Origin: Leucaena leucocephala
Lineage: Eukaryota; Streptophyta; Magnoliopsida; Fabales; Fabaceae
Assembly (NCBI GenBank): GCA_037074615.1
Contig: CM073538.1
Location: 23,771,068 to 23,835,067 of the forward strand
Length of the DNA: 64,000 nucleotides
Reading direction: 5' to 3'
In this document: piece by piece, positions 36,228 through 48,597 of the stretch
How positions within the stretch are numbered: position 1 is the stretch's first letter
How the letters are laid out: each line of letters starts with the position of its first letter
Notes under the pieces: generated by a model
Database searches by the model: none
Told to the model about the DNA's origin: nothing
What the model saw: only the letters and a program-made list of their open reading frames with translations
Position numbers and translations under genes: made by a program

Positions 36228-36523
36228 TCTCCACTGATACACTGGCACAGCAGAGAGAAGGAACAAGCGCGGAGGATTTCCCGCTAAATTGGCTCTCGAA
36301 TTATTTGAAAACGAAAAGGGGCTGCGAAGAAAAGTATTGGGCTTGCCAGATATGTTATCTGCCGCCTTAGAAATCCTGGCCGTCGGCGTGATCAACGCAT
36401 GAGAAGCGGCCACATCTCCTTCCTTAACGAAAGGGTATGTGAGGAACAGAAGTAGCCCTTAACGAATTGACGCTATGACAATTTGTTACTTAGTGCTAAC
36501 TAAACCTGCAGTACAAACATTTA

Positions 36524-36986
36524 GGGCTTGTTTGGTACGAGGAATTTAGAGGGAAGAAGAGAGAAAGGGAGGAATTTTACTCCTCTTCTCTTATTTGGCT
36601 CTATAAAATATTTAGGAGGGGAGGAAAAATTTTTCCTCCCCTCCCCAACTTCGCCTCCCCTCTAAATTTGGGAGAATTTAGAAGGAAAGTATAAAATTAT
36701 TATTTTATAATATTAATATATCCATAATTTTTTTAATATCCTAATATTATCCCTATATTATATTTTATTAAAATATTCTATAAAATAATATAAGATAAAT
36801 TTATTTATATAAAAATATTTTTCCTCCTTTTCCTTCCTGAACCAAACAAGGTAATATAAAAATCCCTCCCCTCCCTTAATCTTAATCCAAACAAGGTAAT
36901 AATAGAATCCATCTCCTTCCCTTCCTTCCCTTTTCCTCTATTAAAATCGTTCCCCTCCCCTCCTCTCTATTGAGCCAAACATACCC
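36524..36986. mobile_element. Tourist-like MITE (PIF/Harbinger type), copy 1
   Basis: 463 bp with inverted ends GGGCTTGTTTGGTACGAGG and CTATTGAGCCAAACATACCC, that is GGG(C/T)(T/A)TGTTTGG on both sides. It is flanked by TTA at 36521-36523 and 36987-36989, the 3-bp duplication typical of Harbinger elements. The interior is AT-rich and non-coding, with mirror-like purine and pyrimidine runs (GGAGGGGAGG near one end, CCCCTCCTC near the other). Confidence 0.8.
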
Positions 36987-36989
36987 TTA

Positions 36990-37634
36990 GAGTTTGTTTG
37001 GTTAGGGGGTTTTAGAGGGGAGGGGAGATGAAAGTGTGTTTGGTTGGGAAAAATAGTGGGAATGGGAGGGGAGATTTTTTGTCCTTATGTGCTCCCCTCC
37101 CCTCCCTTAACTCCCCTCCAAAAGTAGGGGTTTTTGGAGGGGGAAGAAATTTTTTGTCCCTTTTAGACTAAATTACCCTCAAATTTTTTTTAATATTCCA
37201 ACTATACCCTTAAACCTTTTTTTTTATTTTTCTCACACCTAATTTTTTCTTTAATTGCATAATAATTATAATAAATTATAATAAAACTTAATAAACATAA
37301 TAAATTATTTATATATTATATTAAAATATATAATAATTATAAAATTAATAAGAAATAATATTAAAATTTTATTATTATTTTTAATTTTATTATATATATA
37401 AATGAGATAAAAAAATTTAAGATTTATAAATTAAAAAAATAATAATTTTGATATGAATATTATAAATAAAGAGTAAATAAATTTAAATAAAGAGATAAGG
37501 GTATATTTGTCAATTTCTAATTAACTTCCCTTCTGAACTAAACAAAAAATATCATTAATTAACTCTCCTACCTTTTCTTATCCTGTTTTAAATTAATCTA
37601 ATCTCCTTTCTCCTCAGTTGAATCAAACAAAGCC
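36990..37634. mobile_element. Tourist-like MITE, copy 2
   Basis: 645 bp with ends GAGTTTGTTTGGTTAGGGGG and GTTGAATCAAACAAAGCC, again inverted around TTTGTTTG. TTA lies on both sides (36987-36989 and 37635-37637), the left one shared with the neighbouring MITE. The subterminal GGGGAGGGGAG and CTCCTTTCTCCTC runs resemble copy 1, while the interior is longer and very AT-rich. Confidence 0.78.
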
Positions 37635-38303
37635 TTAAGAAGCAACGGGATTGTCCTTCTGTTTTTCATCCTTCATGGAATATCATTTCTTTGTTCTTTT
37701 GTTCTCGCGTCTGTACTTCCCAAAAACCAAAGGAGCAAAAACGGAAGTATAATATTTTATTTAACATTTTATTACAAATTTATTTATTTTGGACAACTAA
37801 CTTCTGTTCAACTAAATTTATATTCTTATACCAGACAACTTGAACTTGTGTCCATTATCACATTCAATCATATATTTTCTATCATTCTCTCATTTAATAT
37901 ATAATGGCAAAAGTATAAAAGATTAAGCCCACGTCATCCATTTCTTCCTTGACAAACAATGATCATGCAGGGAATGGAAGAAATAAAACGTTTCAGATTA
38001 ACTTAAACTGACAATTGAGTTTATTCTTCAATGAAAGTACATAAAAAGTACAAATAGAAGAAAAAATTACAGCTATTCAAACCATGATCGAATTACACGT
38101 GATAATTTCCATCCGGTCCAGCAGTAGTTGGAAGCAAAACTTATCACTCGGTTAAGAAAGCACACACTAAGGCTTATTCATCAACTAGATGTCTTGAATA
38201 CTCTTTTAAGGTTATCCACGCTACCCTTTTTTTCTTGAATTATTTGACAGTAACGATTGAGACCAAGAATTCTTCTAAAATAGCAAGTTACTACTGTTCC
38301 ACC

Positions 38304-41300
38304 CTACGGCGATCTGAAAGCTTCACCAGCATAACGCACACTCCCGAGTTCCTCCTCAATGCGAAGAAGCTGCAAAAAAAATCGAAGTTTAAATGAAGGA
38401 CAATGTCACAATGCTAAGAGCCAACCTTTCGTATTGTATTCAGCAACTGAAATATACAAAAAGTATTATCTGATCAAGTAGTTTCATATGGTTCTGACAT
38501 TAGTGTTTTGACTTCTGACTTCAGAGAATAATCAAAATGATAGAGCCGGAAAATTTATTATAACGTATAAGAGAGAATAAAGGAAAACCAAGAGGGTAGA
38601 AGAGCAAAAATACTTGTGCTTCTGCTGTTTACCCTACGGATCCTAGTAGTAAGGAAAAGTAAAAGCTAAACTAATGATGTTTTGGGGCTGCCTAGAAATG
38701 TGGCTTGTGTTGAAAGTGGTGTGTTACTTTTTGAGCTCATATGATGTACTTGGAAAACTGAGGGTGGTGTGTGTTGGTTCTGCATCATTATTTTTGACTA
38801 TTTTGTTGAATTTGCTTGCTGTATTGATTATATTGGGGAAAATACTATTGGTAAGAATCAGCGAGAAACCTGTTGTCCGTTCCGACATTTAATAATAAAA
38901 ATCTCAGTATTTTCCTTCATTCCCTGTTGTAATACAATTTTTCTGTTCTAGTTGTTTATTTCAGCAGGTTAAAGTCACATCAAAATTCAGCGAAATTCCT
39001 TCCGACTATGCATACTAATACTTGAATTCCTTGTTCTTCTTCTAATTATTTTACCTAGTCAGCCCCCCAAGCACCAGTATTTAAAGTACTACCTTTCTTT
39101 TAGAAAGAATCTGATGATTCTAAGAAGGATTTTAATTTGGCGCAGCATTTAATGTATTTTGTCAACGTCATGCCATAGACAGTTCAAAACCCCGATGCAG
39201 AGGAAGAAGTAAAACATGATTTCAATTACCTGATTATACTTTGCTAATCGCTCACTTCGACAAGAGGCACCTGTTTTGATCTGAAAGATAAAACTTGGAT
39301 AATCAACACCAAAGCAATAACAACATGAAACACTTGACTGTAGAGTTCAAAAGATTCGGGGTTGGAAACCTGTCCACTAGCCAGACCAACAGAGAGATCA
39401 GCTATGAAGTTATCCTCAGTTTCACCACTACGGTGGCTAACCATGACACCCCAACCTGCTGCCTTCGAATCAAGAGCAGCCTGAATCGATTCAGTCACTG
39501 AGCCAATCTGATTAACCTGCAGACAAATAATATAAAATATAATAATAAGCAAATTGAAGCATTCAAAAGTATGTCTCCAACTAGTTCTGCCACATGGACC
39601 TTGCTGTATCAGTTTGGATTATTAGACAGCGTTAATAAGACTAATATAAGACCAAGCTGTGGAGAGGATCGGGGTTGAAAATTGTAACTACAGGCAGGAA
39701 ACTTCAAGCAAAAATTGTATTATTCATATATATATATACACACACACACACACAGACACGAAAAAAAACATTTTGGACCCAACAGAGAAACATCCTACAG
39801 GTATCCTCACCTTCAGAAGCAAACCATTGCAGGCCTTCTTCTGGATGGCTTCAGATATTCTCTTTGGATTTGTAACTAATAAATCATCTCCTACAAGTTG
39901 AATATCAACTGAAGACAGTAGTGAAGCCCATGAACCCCAATCATCTTGATCAAATGGATCCTCGATTGACACAATGGGAAATTCTTTGACGAAATCCTTG
40001 TACAGTTCACAAAGACTATTGGCAGAATGAACATGAGCTCCATCATTTGGCTGTTTTTTAAAATTCAAATCATACTTGCCATCCTTGGTGTAAAACTCCG
40101 AGGCAGCAACATCCATACCAATCTTGATCTGGCATCATTGTATTGATTCTTAATTAGTCAAGTGAATACTCAAATTATAGAAACAGAATGAAATGAAAGC
40201 AATGCCTACCTTGCCAGTATAACCAGCCTTCTCAATGGCATCAATAAGTAAAACCAGTCCCTCCCTGTTATCCTGAACACTGGGAGCAAATCCTCCTTCA
40301 TCTCCAACATTACAAGCATCTTGTCCATATTTTGCCTTGATTATTCCCTTTAAAACATGGTAAACTGTAACCAGGTGGAATAAATTAGAGGAAGTACTAT
40401 ACAGTAAAATAAGCCATCAGAATAGAAGCTTGCACCAATTGTGCAGAAAAATAGTATCAAAGGCATCCAGTTTAACGCCATAATGACAAAGCACATATAA
40501 GAAATGTAGTTGCAGTCATAAAGCAATAGGTTCCTAACCTTCACTACCCATGCGGAGGGCTTCGGCAAATGAAGTTGCTCCGACCGGTAGAATCATAAAT
40601 TCTTGCATAGCGAGGTTGTTTCCAGCATGACTGCCACCATTTATGACATTAAAAGCTGGGACAGGCATGACAAGTTCCTTAGTTCCAGAAATCTCCTGGA
40701 TGTGCTTGTACAAGGGAACTCCTTTTGCTCCGGCACCAGCTCTACACACGCTTAGCGAGACTCCCAATATCGCATTGGCCCCAAGGTTAGACTTGTTCGG
40801 AGTTCCATCTATTTCCAGCATGATGGCATCCACATCAGCTTGATTCCTTGTAGAACATAAACAAAAAAGTCAATATTTACAGCACATATGCAGATCATAC
40901 TTGCATCTGTGGTGAATATGGTGATATGCAGACCATACTTGCATCTGTGGTGAATATGGTGATATGAAGTATGATAAGTTCCAGTTATTTAACCGAATCT
41001 CTTGAACCATTTGATGGACCGTCAATGTCACGTGCAACTTAGACAAGCTAACAACATTTTCCCAAACAAGAACAAAACAAAATTGAAATTCATCACAGAA
41101 GTCTCGTCAATGTTGAGGGCATTACAGCAGTATCCAAATTTACCTAACATCCACACCATGAAGTTTGGGGCCCAACACTTCATTGATGTTCTTCACGGCA
41201 TTGAGAACACCTTTACCTCCATAAACGCTTTTATCCCCATCCCTGAGCTCCAAGGCCTCGTAAATACCAGTGGAGGCGCCACTGGGGACAGCAGATCGGT

Positions 41301-41577
41301 AAAGCTGGTCAGTGACAAGGTCAACCTCGACGGTGGGGTTGCCTCTGCTGTCAATAATCTGCCTAGCCTTGACCGACTTCACCGTGCTTTCCCTCGACAC
41401 CTTTACTCCGGAAGACGGTGATGCCACGCTAACGGAGCTCCGGACGACGAGAGAGCTCGATTTGAGAGGCGTGGGAAACGAGAGGGAGGTGGGGGACTGA
41501 GACTTGGGCAGAGGGTAAGAGGAGACGAAGGGAGTTTTGAGGAGAGATTTGGTGGACTGCTGAGCTAAAGAAGCCAT
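38304..41577 (-). CDS. ENO1: Plastid enolase (2-phosphoglycerate dehydratase)
   Basis: Interconverts 2-phosphoglycerate and phosphoenolpyruvate in plastid glycolysis, supplying carbon for fatty-acid and shikimate synthesis. Seven exons: 41144-41577, 40539-40846, 40210-40364, 39811-40128, 39370-39516, 39230-39280 and 38304-38369. They join in phase to 492 residues, the length of a cytosolic enolase plus an extension. The first 60 or so residues are Ser/Thr/Pro-rich and poor in acidic residues (MASLAQQSTKSLLKTPF), as in a transit peptide. Mature features: RQIIDSRGNPTVEVD, SGASTGIYEALELRD, NGGSHAGNNLAMQEF; metal ligands Asp305 (IGMDVAASEF), Glu355 (SIEDPFDQDDW) and Asp380 (LVGDDLLVTNP); Lys405; and His433 in MVSHRSGETEDN. 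The end is RYAGEAFRSP. No lesions. Intron 1 carries a recent 38-bp tandem duplication. The plastid location rests on the extension. Confidence 0.95.
39727..39753. repeat. (TA)n-(CA)n microsatellite in ENO1 intron 4
   Basis: Short TA run followed by eight CA units, about 60-80 bp inside the intron from its donor side on the minus strand. Confidence 0.85.
40890..40965. repeat. 38-bp tandem duplication in ENO1 intron 1
   Basis: Copies at 40890-40927 and 40928-40965 differ at one base only (GCAGATCAT versus GCAGACCAT), so the duplication is recent. It lies wholly within the intron. Confidence 0.92.
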
Positions 41578-43090
41578 ATGTAATTTGACTGTGAATCAAA
41601 TGAAGAGACGGAGAAGGAAGGGGGAAGGCTAGGGTATAGGTATATAAGAAGGAAGGAGCGTGGGAAACTCCGTCAAGGGGCGATAAAAGCAGGGGAGGGG
41701 GGTCTCGTTTCAACTGGCCTTTGGAATAAATAACAAAAATGCGGCCTTTCGGTGTGGTGGTTGAAGTGGGAGGCGTTGGGAGTTCCAAGAGCTCAGCGAA
41801 ATACTTGAGAGCAACAATAGGTAGGTGGCCGCATGCTTGCTCACGGTTTGTTTTGTATCGTATCCAACCATGTTTGACTTTAGCTATTCAAAAAAGTGTT
41901 ACAACTCTGTTGGAAAAAAATATCACAACTGGGTTTCTTTCCTAAAAGTTTTGGAAAATCATATTTAATTCCAATTTCGGTATATTTATATTGAATTTTT
42001 GTTGGATACATGAGAGAGTTAGTTCACAGACTTTTATTTATAAGAATAACTAGACGACCAATCTCTTGTACATTGCACTTGCACATGGATTTTGAGAAAT
42101 GAGTGCAATTCACGGTAAGAAAGTGTAATTTATTATAAATCTTATATTGATTTGCTTGCTTAATCTATTATGATACTAGGTCGATACATGTAATATATCA
42201 TGCATTTAGTGCTTTTTTTTTAGATGACACGAATATCAAAATATATAATAAACAGTTCTACATCATACAAATGATGATAAATATAGTGAAATTCATGAAT
42301 AGTAATGGAGTTATGCAAATTTTATACAGATCTCGTATGTTTTTTCTAAGCAACAGGGTTGTACGAATAAGACTACTGAAATGTATAATTTGGGGTATAA
42401 AATTTGTGAAATCCTACTACGTACGTACTACCATATAAAGCACCGATCTCACATTCAAAGTTACGAGTTTATCCATTGAATGAATGCCTTTAGAACTAGG
42501 ATGCGTAGTTGTAAATTATGCTGATGAAAAAAATGCGGAGTTTTGAGATGCCTAGTTTTCGCAAGAGGAGTGATGAGATCGATGTGTACTGCAGTTGAAC
42601 AAAACACGACCGAGTCTTACAAAAGATGACATCCACTGATCCACATACGGGAATGCCATAACAGATCCTAAATTTAGTCCCAATCATTATATAACTCAAC
42701 CCGCATCACCCTTCTCCACTCTCTACCTACCTAAGCTCTTCATCCCCTTCCCCTTCCTGATTCATTAAACTTACAATACCTATGTTGTTATCTAATTTCG
42801 TACGATATTGAGATCCTCAGTTTTGGTGTCAACTCTCAATTCCCCGCTCCACCCTCCATCTCCATGTACCAACAAAACCGTACTGATAACTACTCTACTC
42901 AAATTACGGACGCACGTGCGTGTGCCCACTGAGTAACGGCTCCACCTCATTCGTCTAAAACTGCCTTATCTAAATTACAATCTTACCCCTCTCCCCTTGC
43001 CACTCCGGTATGTAAATAACCCCAATCTCCGCCCATATCAGACAGTTACGATTCTCTCATACTCGTCTTTCCTCCATCCCCCGCTCCGCC
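41578..43090. other. Divergent promoter region between ENO1 and the tetraspanin
   Basis: The two flanking genes point away from each other, so both promoters should lie here. Apart from the TATA candidate I see no repeat or gene. The last 300 bp before 43091 are unusually rich in C. Confidence 0.5.
41640..41647 (-). promoter_or_regulatory. Possible TATA box of ENO1
   Basis: Minus strand reads CTTATATACC, about 65 bp upstream of the ATG, which would leave a leader of about 30 nt. It is the best match close to the gene but is not confirmed by other signals. Confidence 0.35.
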
Positions 43091-43990
43091 ATGTTTCGCG
43101 TCAGCAACATCCTCGTCGGCGCCGTCAACATACTCGCTCTCCTCCTCGGCCTCCTTGCCCTCGGCTTCTCTCTCTTCATCCACGTCCGAGGCGCCGATGC
43201 CTCTGATTGCCAGAAGGTTCTGCAGTTGCCGCTCTTGTTCGGCGGCGTTTTCATCACCCTCGTGTCCGTGTTGGGTATTGCGGGATCCTTGTGCAGGGTC
43301 AATTTACTCCTCTACCTCTACCTGTTCGTCACCTTCTTCTTGATTATAGGGCTCATCGTGTTCACGATCTTCGTGCTGTTGATCACCAACCAGAAGGTGG
43401 GCCAGAAGGTGTCCGGAAAAGGGTATAAGGAGTATAAGACGTGGGACTTCCACAACTATCTGCAGAGGTACGTCCTGAACGACAAGAATTGGGCTGAGAT
43501 CAGGAGTTGCTTAATGGAAACCCACGTGTGTCGCAATCTCGCCGTCGATGGCAACTCTCTCACCTACAGACAACTGACCACGACGCAGGTTATATATACT
43601 CTCCGCTGCTAATGACTTCTCTTCTTCTAATGCATGGATGTAAATAAAAGGAAAAAGATTGAAAGCACGATATAAATTTTGCAGACGGGGTGCTGTAAGC
43701 CGCCAGTAGCGTGCGGATTCACGATCATAAACGCGACATACTGGGAGGCGCCAAAGACGGGTGCGACGGCGAACGACAAGGACTGTAGTACGTGGAGCAA
43801 CGAAGAAGAGAAGCTGTGCTACGAGTGCAATTCATGCAAAGGAGGAGTGCTGGCCAACATAAGGAAGCAATGGAGACGAGTGGCCATAATCAACACGTGC
43901 GTGCTGTTGCTGCTCATCGTCATCTACTTCTTGGGCTGCTACGCCATCACCAACAATCGCTCCGATAGGCATCGCACCAAGTGCCCATGA
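43091..43990 (+). CDS. Tetraspanin (plant TET family, TET7/8/9-like)
   Basis: Four-pass membrane protein that organises membrane microdomains at the cell surface and on extracellular vesicles. Two exons, 43091-43588 and 43685-43990, are separated by a 96-bp GT-AG intron in phase 0. The protein has 267 residues, normal for the family. Membrane segments are at about 8-30, 46-68, 72-98 and 232-254. The large outer loop (about 100-230) has the plant tetraspanin signature GYKEYK and GCCKPP, with the paired cysteines at 169-170, plus conserved Cys positions in RSCLMETHVC, ACGF, DCSTW and CYECNSC. The short basic tail ends NRSDRHRTKCP. The one-intron structure matches plant TET genes. The subgroup is judged by eye. 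A 19-nt stretch of exon 2 recurs downstream at 44288-44306. Confidence 0.94.
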
Positions 43991-46185
43991 CCTATCTATG
44001 CTCTTTGCCCATTTCTTATTTTTACCATATATTCTTAATTAATTAGGTGTAGCTAGCAAGAAATGTCAATTTTAGGATTAATTATATCTTTGTGCTGTAT
44101 TATTTCTATTGTTTGGAATTCATGATGATCACTGTGTTGTAATCCACAAATTTCACTAAAGAATACAACCTTTGGTATAAATTGATAGGCAAAAGTGCAA
44201 TTCTAACAATAAAGTTATATGTTAGGGGCATCTATTACTATTAAGTTAGTCTAACAATTTTAACAATCTTCTATATATCATCTTCTATGCAAAGGAGGAG
44301 TGCTGACATCAATCGAGTTATCTTGCGAAACATGATCTCTTGGTCATATCCAAAGTGAGATCATGTTTCGCTTCCTCACAGGTTCCCTCATCTTCTATAT
44401 ATCATTTCTCTCTTTCTTCCTGCCAAAATTCTTCTGCAATGGCTAAAAGAAAATAAAACTGCCAAGAAACAAAAAAAATATATATCTTTCTTTCTCTTGT
44501 TCCTTCGTTTCAAATCTTCCCTCTCCTTTCTTTCCACAATCAAGCAAAGACCCTTTTCTCTTATTCTGTTATTCCTCATCCCCTTCATTCTCGTTCTATT
44601 CATTCTTTTCCAATTCCATACTCACTTTCTTTCCTTCGCTTTCCTCTGTTTGTTTTGTTCCATCAACGACAACAAGTTGTCTCCTTTTCTCGGGTGTATT
44701 TGAAGATTCTAATATGGGCTTCTACAAAAAAGTCACAGATAGAATCGAGCCTAGGATCAGAAGCAAAGAAGTGGGTAATTGCAGGGATTTCAGTACGGCC
44801 AAAGAGGCAATTGGATACAAGAAAAGTTGCCGTGTACGTCGGCCGTGAGGAAGCCCCGATCGTCACGGCGTCACAACTTTAACGGTGTTAGAGAGTTCTT
44901 CACTCCTCCTGACTTGGAAACTCTGATATTTTAAGCAAGTTGTCCATTAGATAAACTGGAACTCCATGATTCACCATTTGGGAGAAGCCCCGCGTAGGGA
45001 GGAAGAGCCGGTGAGAGGAGAGATAGGGTGAGAGAGTTAACGGAGGAGGAGAGAGAAAATGTTGACATTATGGACCCACAGATAAAAAAGTAACCATCGT
45101 TCGGAGTATTTACCAGAACAGAGATGATATTTTTACTCTCTTTTGTAACGTTTATGTACTTCTAAATTTAATTATGCCAAATGCTGTCTTATTATATAAT
45201 TTTGTTGTTAAAATTGTATATTTGTCCTTGATTGATGTCTCATGATTGGATACCTGGCATCAACCGAAAATCATATATGCAAACCAATTCAAATTATGAT
45301 CAATTCGGTTCCTTTTCAAAACATAATATTCATGCGATTGTTTGCGTCCATATACCGGATTAGACAATTACTTATATCAATTCGTGTTGCTTTCCATGCA
45401 CGTGAAATCTTACAAGTTCTTGGCGTCTTTAATTAAAAGATATTTATCCCCGGTGTATGTACATTTTTTTATATGGATATAAACAAGTTCATATATTTCT
45501 TATCACTAAAAATAATTATATATACAAGAGAATAGAAAATCTTGTTATAGTTATTAATTTATAATTATTTATTCTATTCTATTTCACATCGTCCATATAT
45601 TATTTGTTTTGTCAAATTGTCAGTAAAAACATCAATCACAGATTGTTCTAGACACGACTACTTTTTTTAAAACTATCAAGTTACTATTTACTCTTTATAA
45701 ATTAGGAGATTTTAAACTTTTGAGCTGTACTCAAAACTAAAAGGCTTTGGCTAAAGGCGTCAAGCCGACAACGTTAGTTCTTTGACGTCCAGTTGCTCTT
45801 ATTGTGCTCAAATACGCTATTGCTGACGGTCCACAACCACACGTAGGTTGCAGGCTTATGCCCAATCCCAACGAAGCAAGCCCCAGAAAGAAAACACAGA
45901 GAGAGAAGAAATTACAACTTCCTACACACGCCCACGTCAATATCTCATTTCACAATCTATGAATTTTGATCCTCTTAAAGTTAGCAATGTGTCTCCGAAA
46001 TAAGAGAGACAGAGAAATGAACAAATAGAAAATAATGTATAAAAACATTTCCAGAAACGAACCCTTGTTAGTTAAGTAACACTAAATAGTAAACAATTGC
46101 TAGCATAGCAAAACTAAACTCATTCTTCCGTCATAAGAAACACGGCAAATTAAAGAACAATGGAAGACTAGTTGTTGTCGCCACT
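43991..46185. other. Intergenic region, hairpin but no gene seen
   Basis: Contains an echo of tetraspanin exon 2 and a perfect inverted repeat (listed separately). A plus-strand frame around 44700-44880 includes RPKRQLDTRKVAVYVG but lacks an ATG context and a recognisable family, so I do not call it. Confidence 0.5.
44325..44371. repeat. Perfect 15-bp inverted repeat with 17-nt loop
   Basis: GCGAAACATGATCTC at 44325-44339 is the exact complement of GAGATCATGTTTCGC at 44357-44371. Either strand could fold into a hairpin. The pairing does not extend beyond the 15 bp. Confidence 0.9.
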
Positions 46186-48495
46186 TCACTTGAGAAAAGT
46201 ACAAGAAAGGAACAAGAAGAGATAAGCCACCAGTGACGTCAAAAGCTCAAGCGTCCATGTTGGGGGAAGCAACGTAGACGGGATATTTGGCACCACCAGT
46301 GAACCACTGACCCAGCCAGCTACTAGAGCTCCAAATCTACATTTGAACAAAAATTAGACACTCAAAAAAAGAACCTTAGCTCTATGCAAAGCTGTTTGTG
46401 TTCTCTTCCAACTCACCCCATTATACATGCTCTGCCCAAGCTCTTCGTTTTTTCGTTCAGAAAATATATGCATGCTGCCAAAGAGATCGCCACCTGCAGC
46501 CACATATTGATTAAGTCACAAGCACATGCATATGGTGTGGATTGCCAATTCTTCCTGGGCCGAGTTAGGGTAAAGGGAGCTTAAATGACTACAATTTTAA
46601 TAGCACCGTCTGATGTAATTATAGCTCAGATCAAGTATTTAGGAGGAGAAAAAAAAGGCACCCATCTATCATCCAATTCATCTCACACACGCAATTCTAT
46701 AGTTCTACAATTTTTATCAGAATGTGACATGTTTCTGAAATGTTTTTCAAGGAAAAAAGGGAAAAGCAAAAAAAAATGGTGTTATTTGAGCCTATTATGC
46801 ATAGCTTATAAATTATACACGAATACATATATTATATATGAAGTTTAAAAGAAACCTGAAATGCAGGTCCACTCTCAGCAGAATTCATAATACTCCAGCC
46901 ACCCATGAAGGCAAAGAGGAACAATCTTCTTAGGATAACATCAGTTGGGGGAAGTTCAACATAGTTGAGCAAGTTCTGAACCCAAGGTGGAGACTCCTCT
47001 ACTTTCTTTTTCAACCTGCTTTTCAGATTGATCTTTGTTTTCTTCCTTTGTCTGAAGCTAGCCATCAATAGTTTTTCAAATGCAGCTTCTATAGATTCTT
47101 CACTTCTCTCATGTCCAGCATATTGCTGCAATAAAAAATTTCTTGATCCCCAAATTTCTTTCTCAGAAGCATCACGGCATATACCAAGGCAACTATAAGG
47201 ATCCCAAACACTGGTTGGAGGAAACTTCTGGACATTACCTATAATGAAGAGAATATATATATAGATGCATGCATGTATCATGATTTTAATCCAATAAGAA
47301 GAAAAGGAGGCACAGAGAACCATAGATAAGTATCAAATTACTAAAATTCAAGAGAGTAAATGAATTTCAATATGATTATATTCAACTGATACTTCAGCTA
47401 TCAGGCAACATTCAAAGGTCCAAAAGTTGCCAAAAATCTTTTACTACTTTAGCAATGCATTCAACAAGCTAAACCAGAGTGGCCCACCCGTGACTACCAA
47501 ACAAGACAAGATTCAACGGATGCAGGTGCATATTTTCATCCTTGATTCTTGTTAGCCACAGAAACACGTTTGCTAACAACTAGTGGAAGAAAGGTCAATG
47601 CATTAAACTCATCTGAAAGAATAGGTAATTAAAAGACGAACAGAGTAATAATTGATATTAAGAGAATGCATCCAGCATATGTTTAAATAAGCATATATGT
47701 TAGACAACTTGCTAATAACTTCTAATCTACAGATTAACCAATTTTTCATTAAATTCATGACTACAAATACCTTGTTACACCTACATGTAAATATTCATCC
47801 CGCTTAAATATTCATTCACATACAAACATTTTTCCAGCGTGAAATTCGAACTGACATCCCACTCTGAGAGGAAGGGGACTCAAGCACCATAAAAGGCCAC
47901 ATACATCGAATTTACACACAAATCAATGCTTTGCTTTGAAAACACCTCAAATAGGTGTTACCCAATCAACAGACATCCTACTTAAATACTCAGAAAGACA
48001 TCTTTCTTTCTTCTTCTTCTTTTTATCAGAGAAACACATCTTTCTAATGTTACTCCAAATCCCAACCTTGGATGGTAGAACTAATATGTTTTTAAATTTT
48101 AAAATTAGAAGGCAATACCTCCATATGGTGTATCCACTGCACATCTAATACATGAAACATTGTTAAATGTTGTCAGCTTCCCCGCATTATCTCGGAAGGG
48201 CCTGAAGACAACCAAATTCAGTCAACGAAAATAAAGATTAGAAAAACAATTTATCTATCTCGGGGAAGGCAAGTGGTTGATAAATCACAAGAAAACATCA
48301 CGACTTTCTTATTTGTTCACCCATATAACCATATCACACAATAAAATCAACATCCCAATTTGAAATTTGTTGCGCATATATAGCGTAAGAAAATTCAGGT
48401 AAAAAACAATACAAAAAAAGAAGAAGAAGAGGCACGCACACAAAAACTAGGCCTGGAAAAGCGAAAAATGATAATCACACATGTGTGCCTATAGT

Positions 48496-48528
<33 letters not shown>

Positions 48529-48597
48529 GATGGGGTACAGTTTCCGGCCCAGAAAAGCGGTGGTGAAATTGGGACTGGAGAGCGAAAGAGCAACCAT
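46186..48597 (-). CDS. CPP1: CHAPERONE-LIKE PROTEIN OF POR1, chloroplastic (CPP1/CDF1)
   Basis: Chloroplast membrane protein with a J-like domain that holds and stabilises protochlorophyllide oxidoreductase during chlorophyll synthesis. Five exons: 48539-48597, 48119-48201, 46856-47238, 46417-46493 and 46186-46336. They join in phase to 250 residues. The first 45 or so residues form a probable transit peptide (MVALSLSSPNFTTAFLGRK). The J-like region spans about 58-107 (VWDPYSCLGICRDASEKEIW, NFLLQQYAGHERSEESIEAA). A basic stretch QRKKTKINLKSRLKKKVEE follows, then hydrophobic segments: LFLFAFMGGWSIMNS, VAISLAACIYFL, GALVAGWVSGSLVV and LLTSLVAYLFLFLSC. The protein lacks the HPD tripeptide of true J proteins, as is normal for this family. 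A CT/TA microsatellite begins about 10 nt inside intron 1. No lesions. Confidence 0.93.
48498..48529. repeat. (TA)n-(GA)n microsatellite next to a splice donor
   Basis: TA units then about ten AG units on the plus strand. On the CPP1 strand it appears as a CT tract beginning about ten bases after the intron 1 donor at 48538. Confidence 0.92.

Larger units (their letters stand above)
36228..38303. other. Intergenic region mostly filled by two MITEs
   Basis: 36228-36520 is the MIS12 leader and promoter. 36524-37634 holds two adjacent MITEs (listed separately). The remainder to 38303 should include the ENO1 3' UTR. No further gene. Confidence 0.5.

Noticed and set aside
44655..44882. Plus-strand frame with KVAVYVG, reminiscent of SAUR proteins
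   Set aside because: Only the short KVAVYVG phrase fits; the remaining SAUR motif (RF.IP...L.HP.F..LL) is missing and there is no suitable start.
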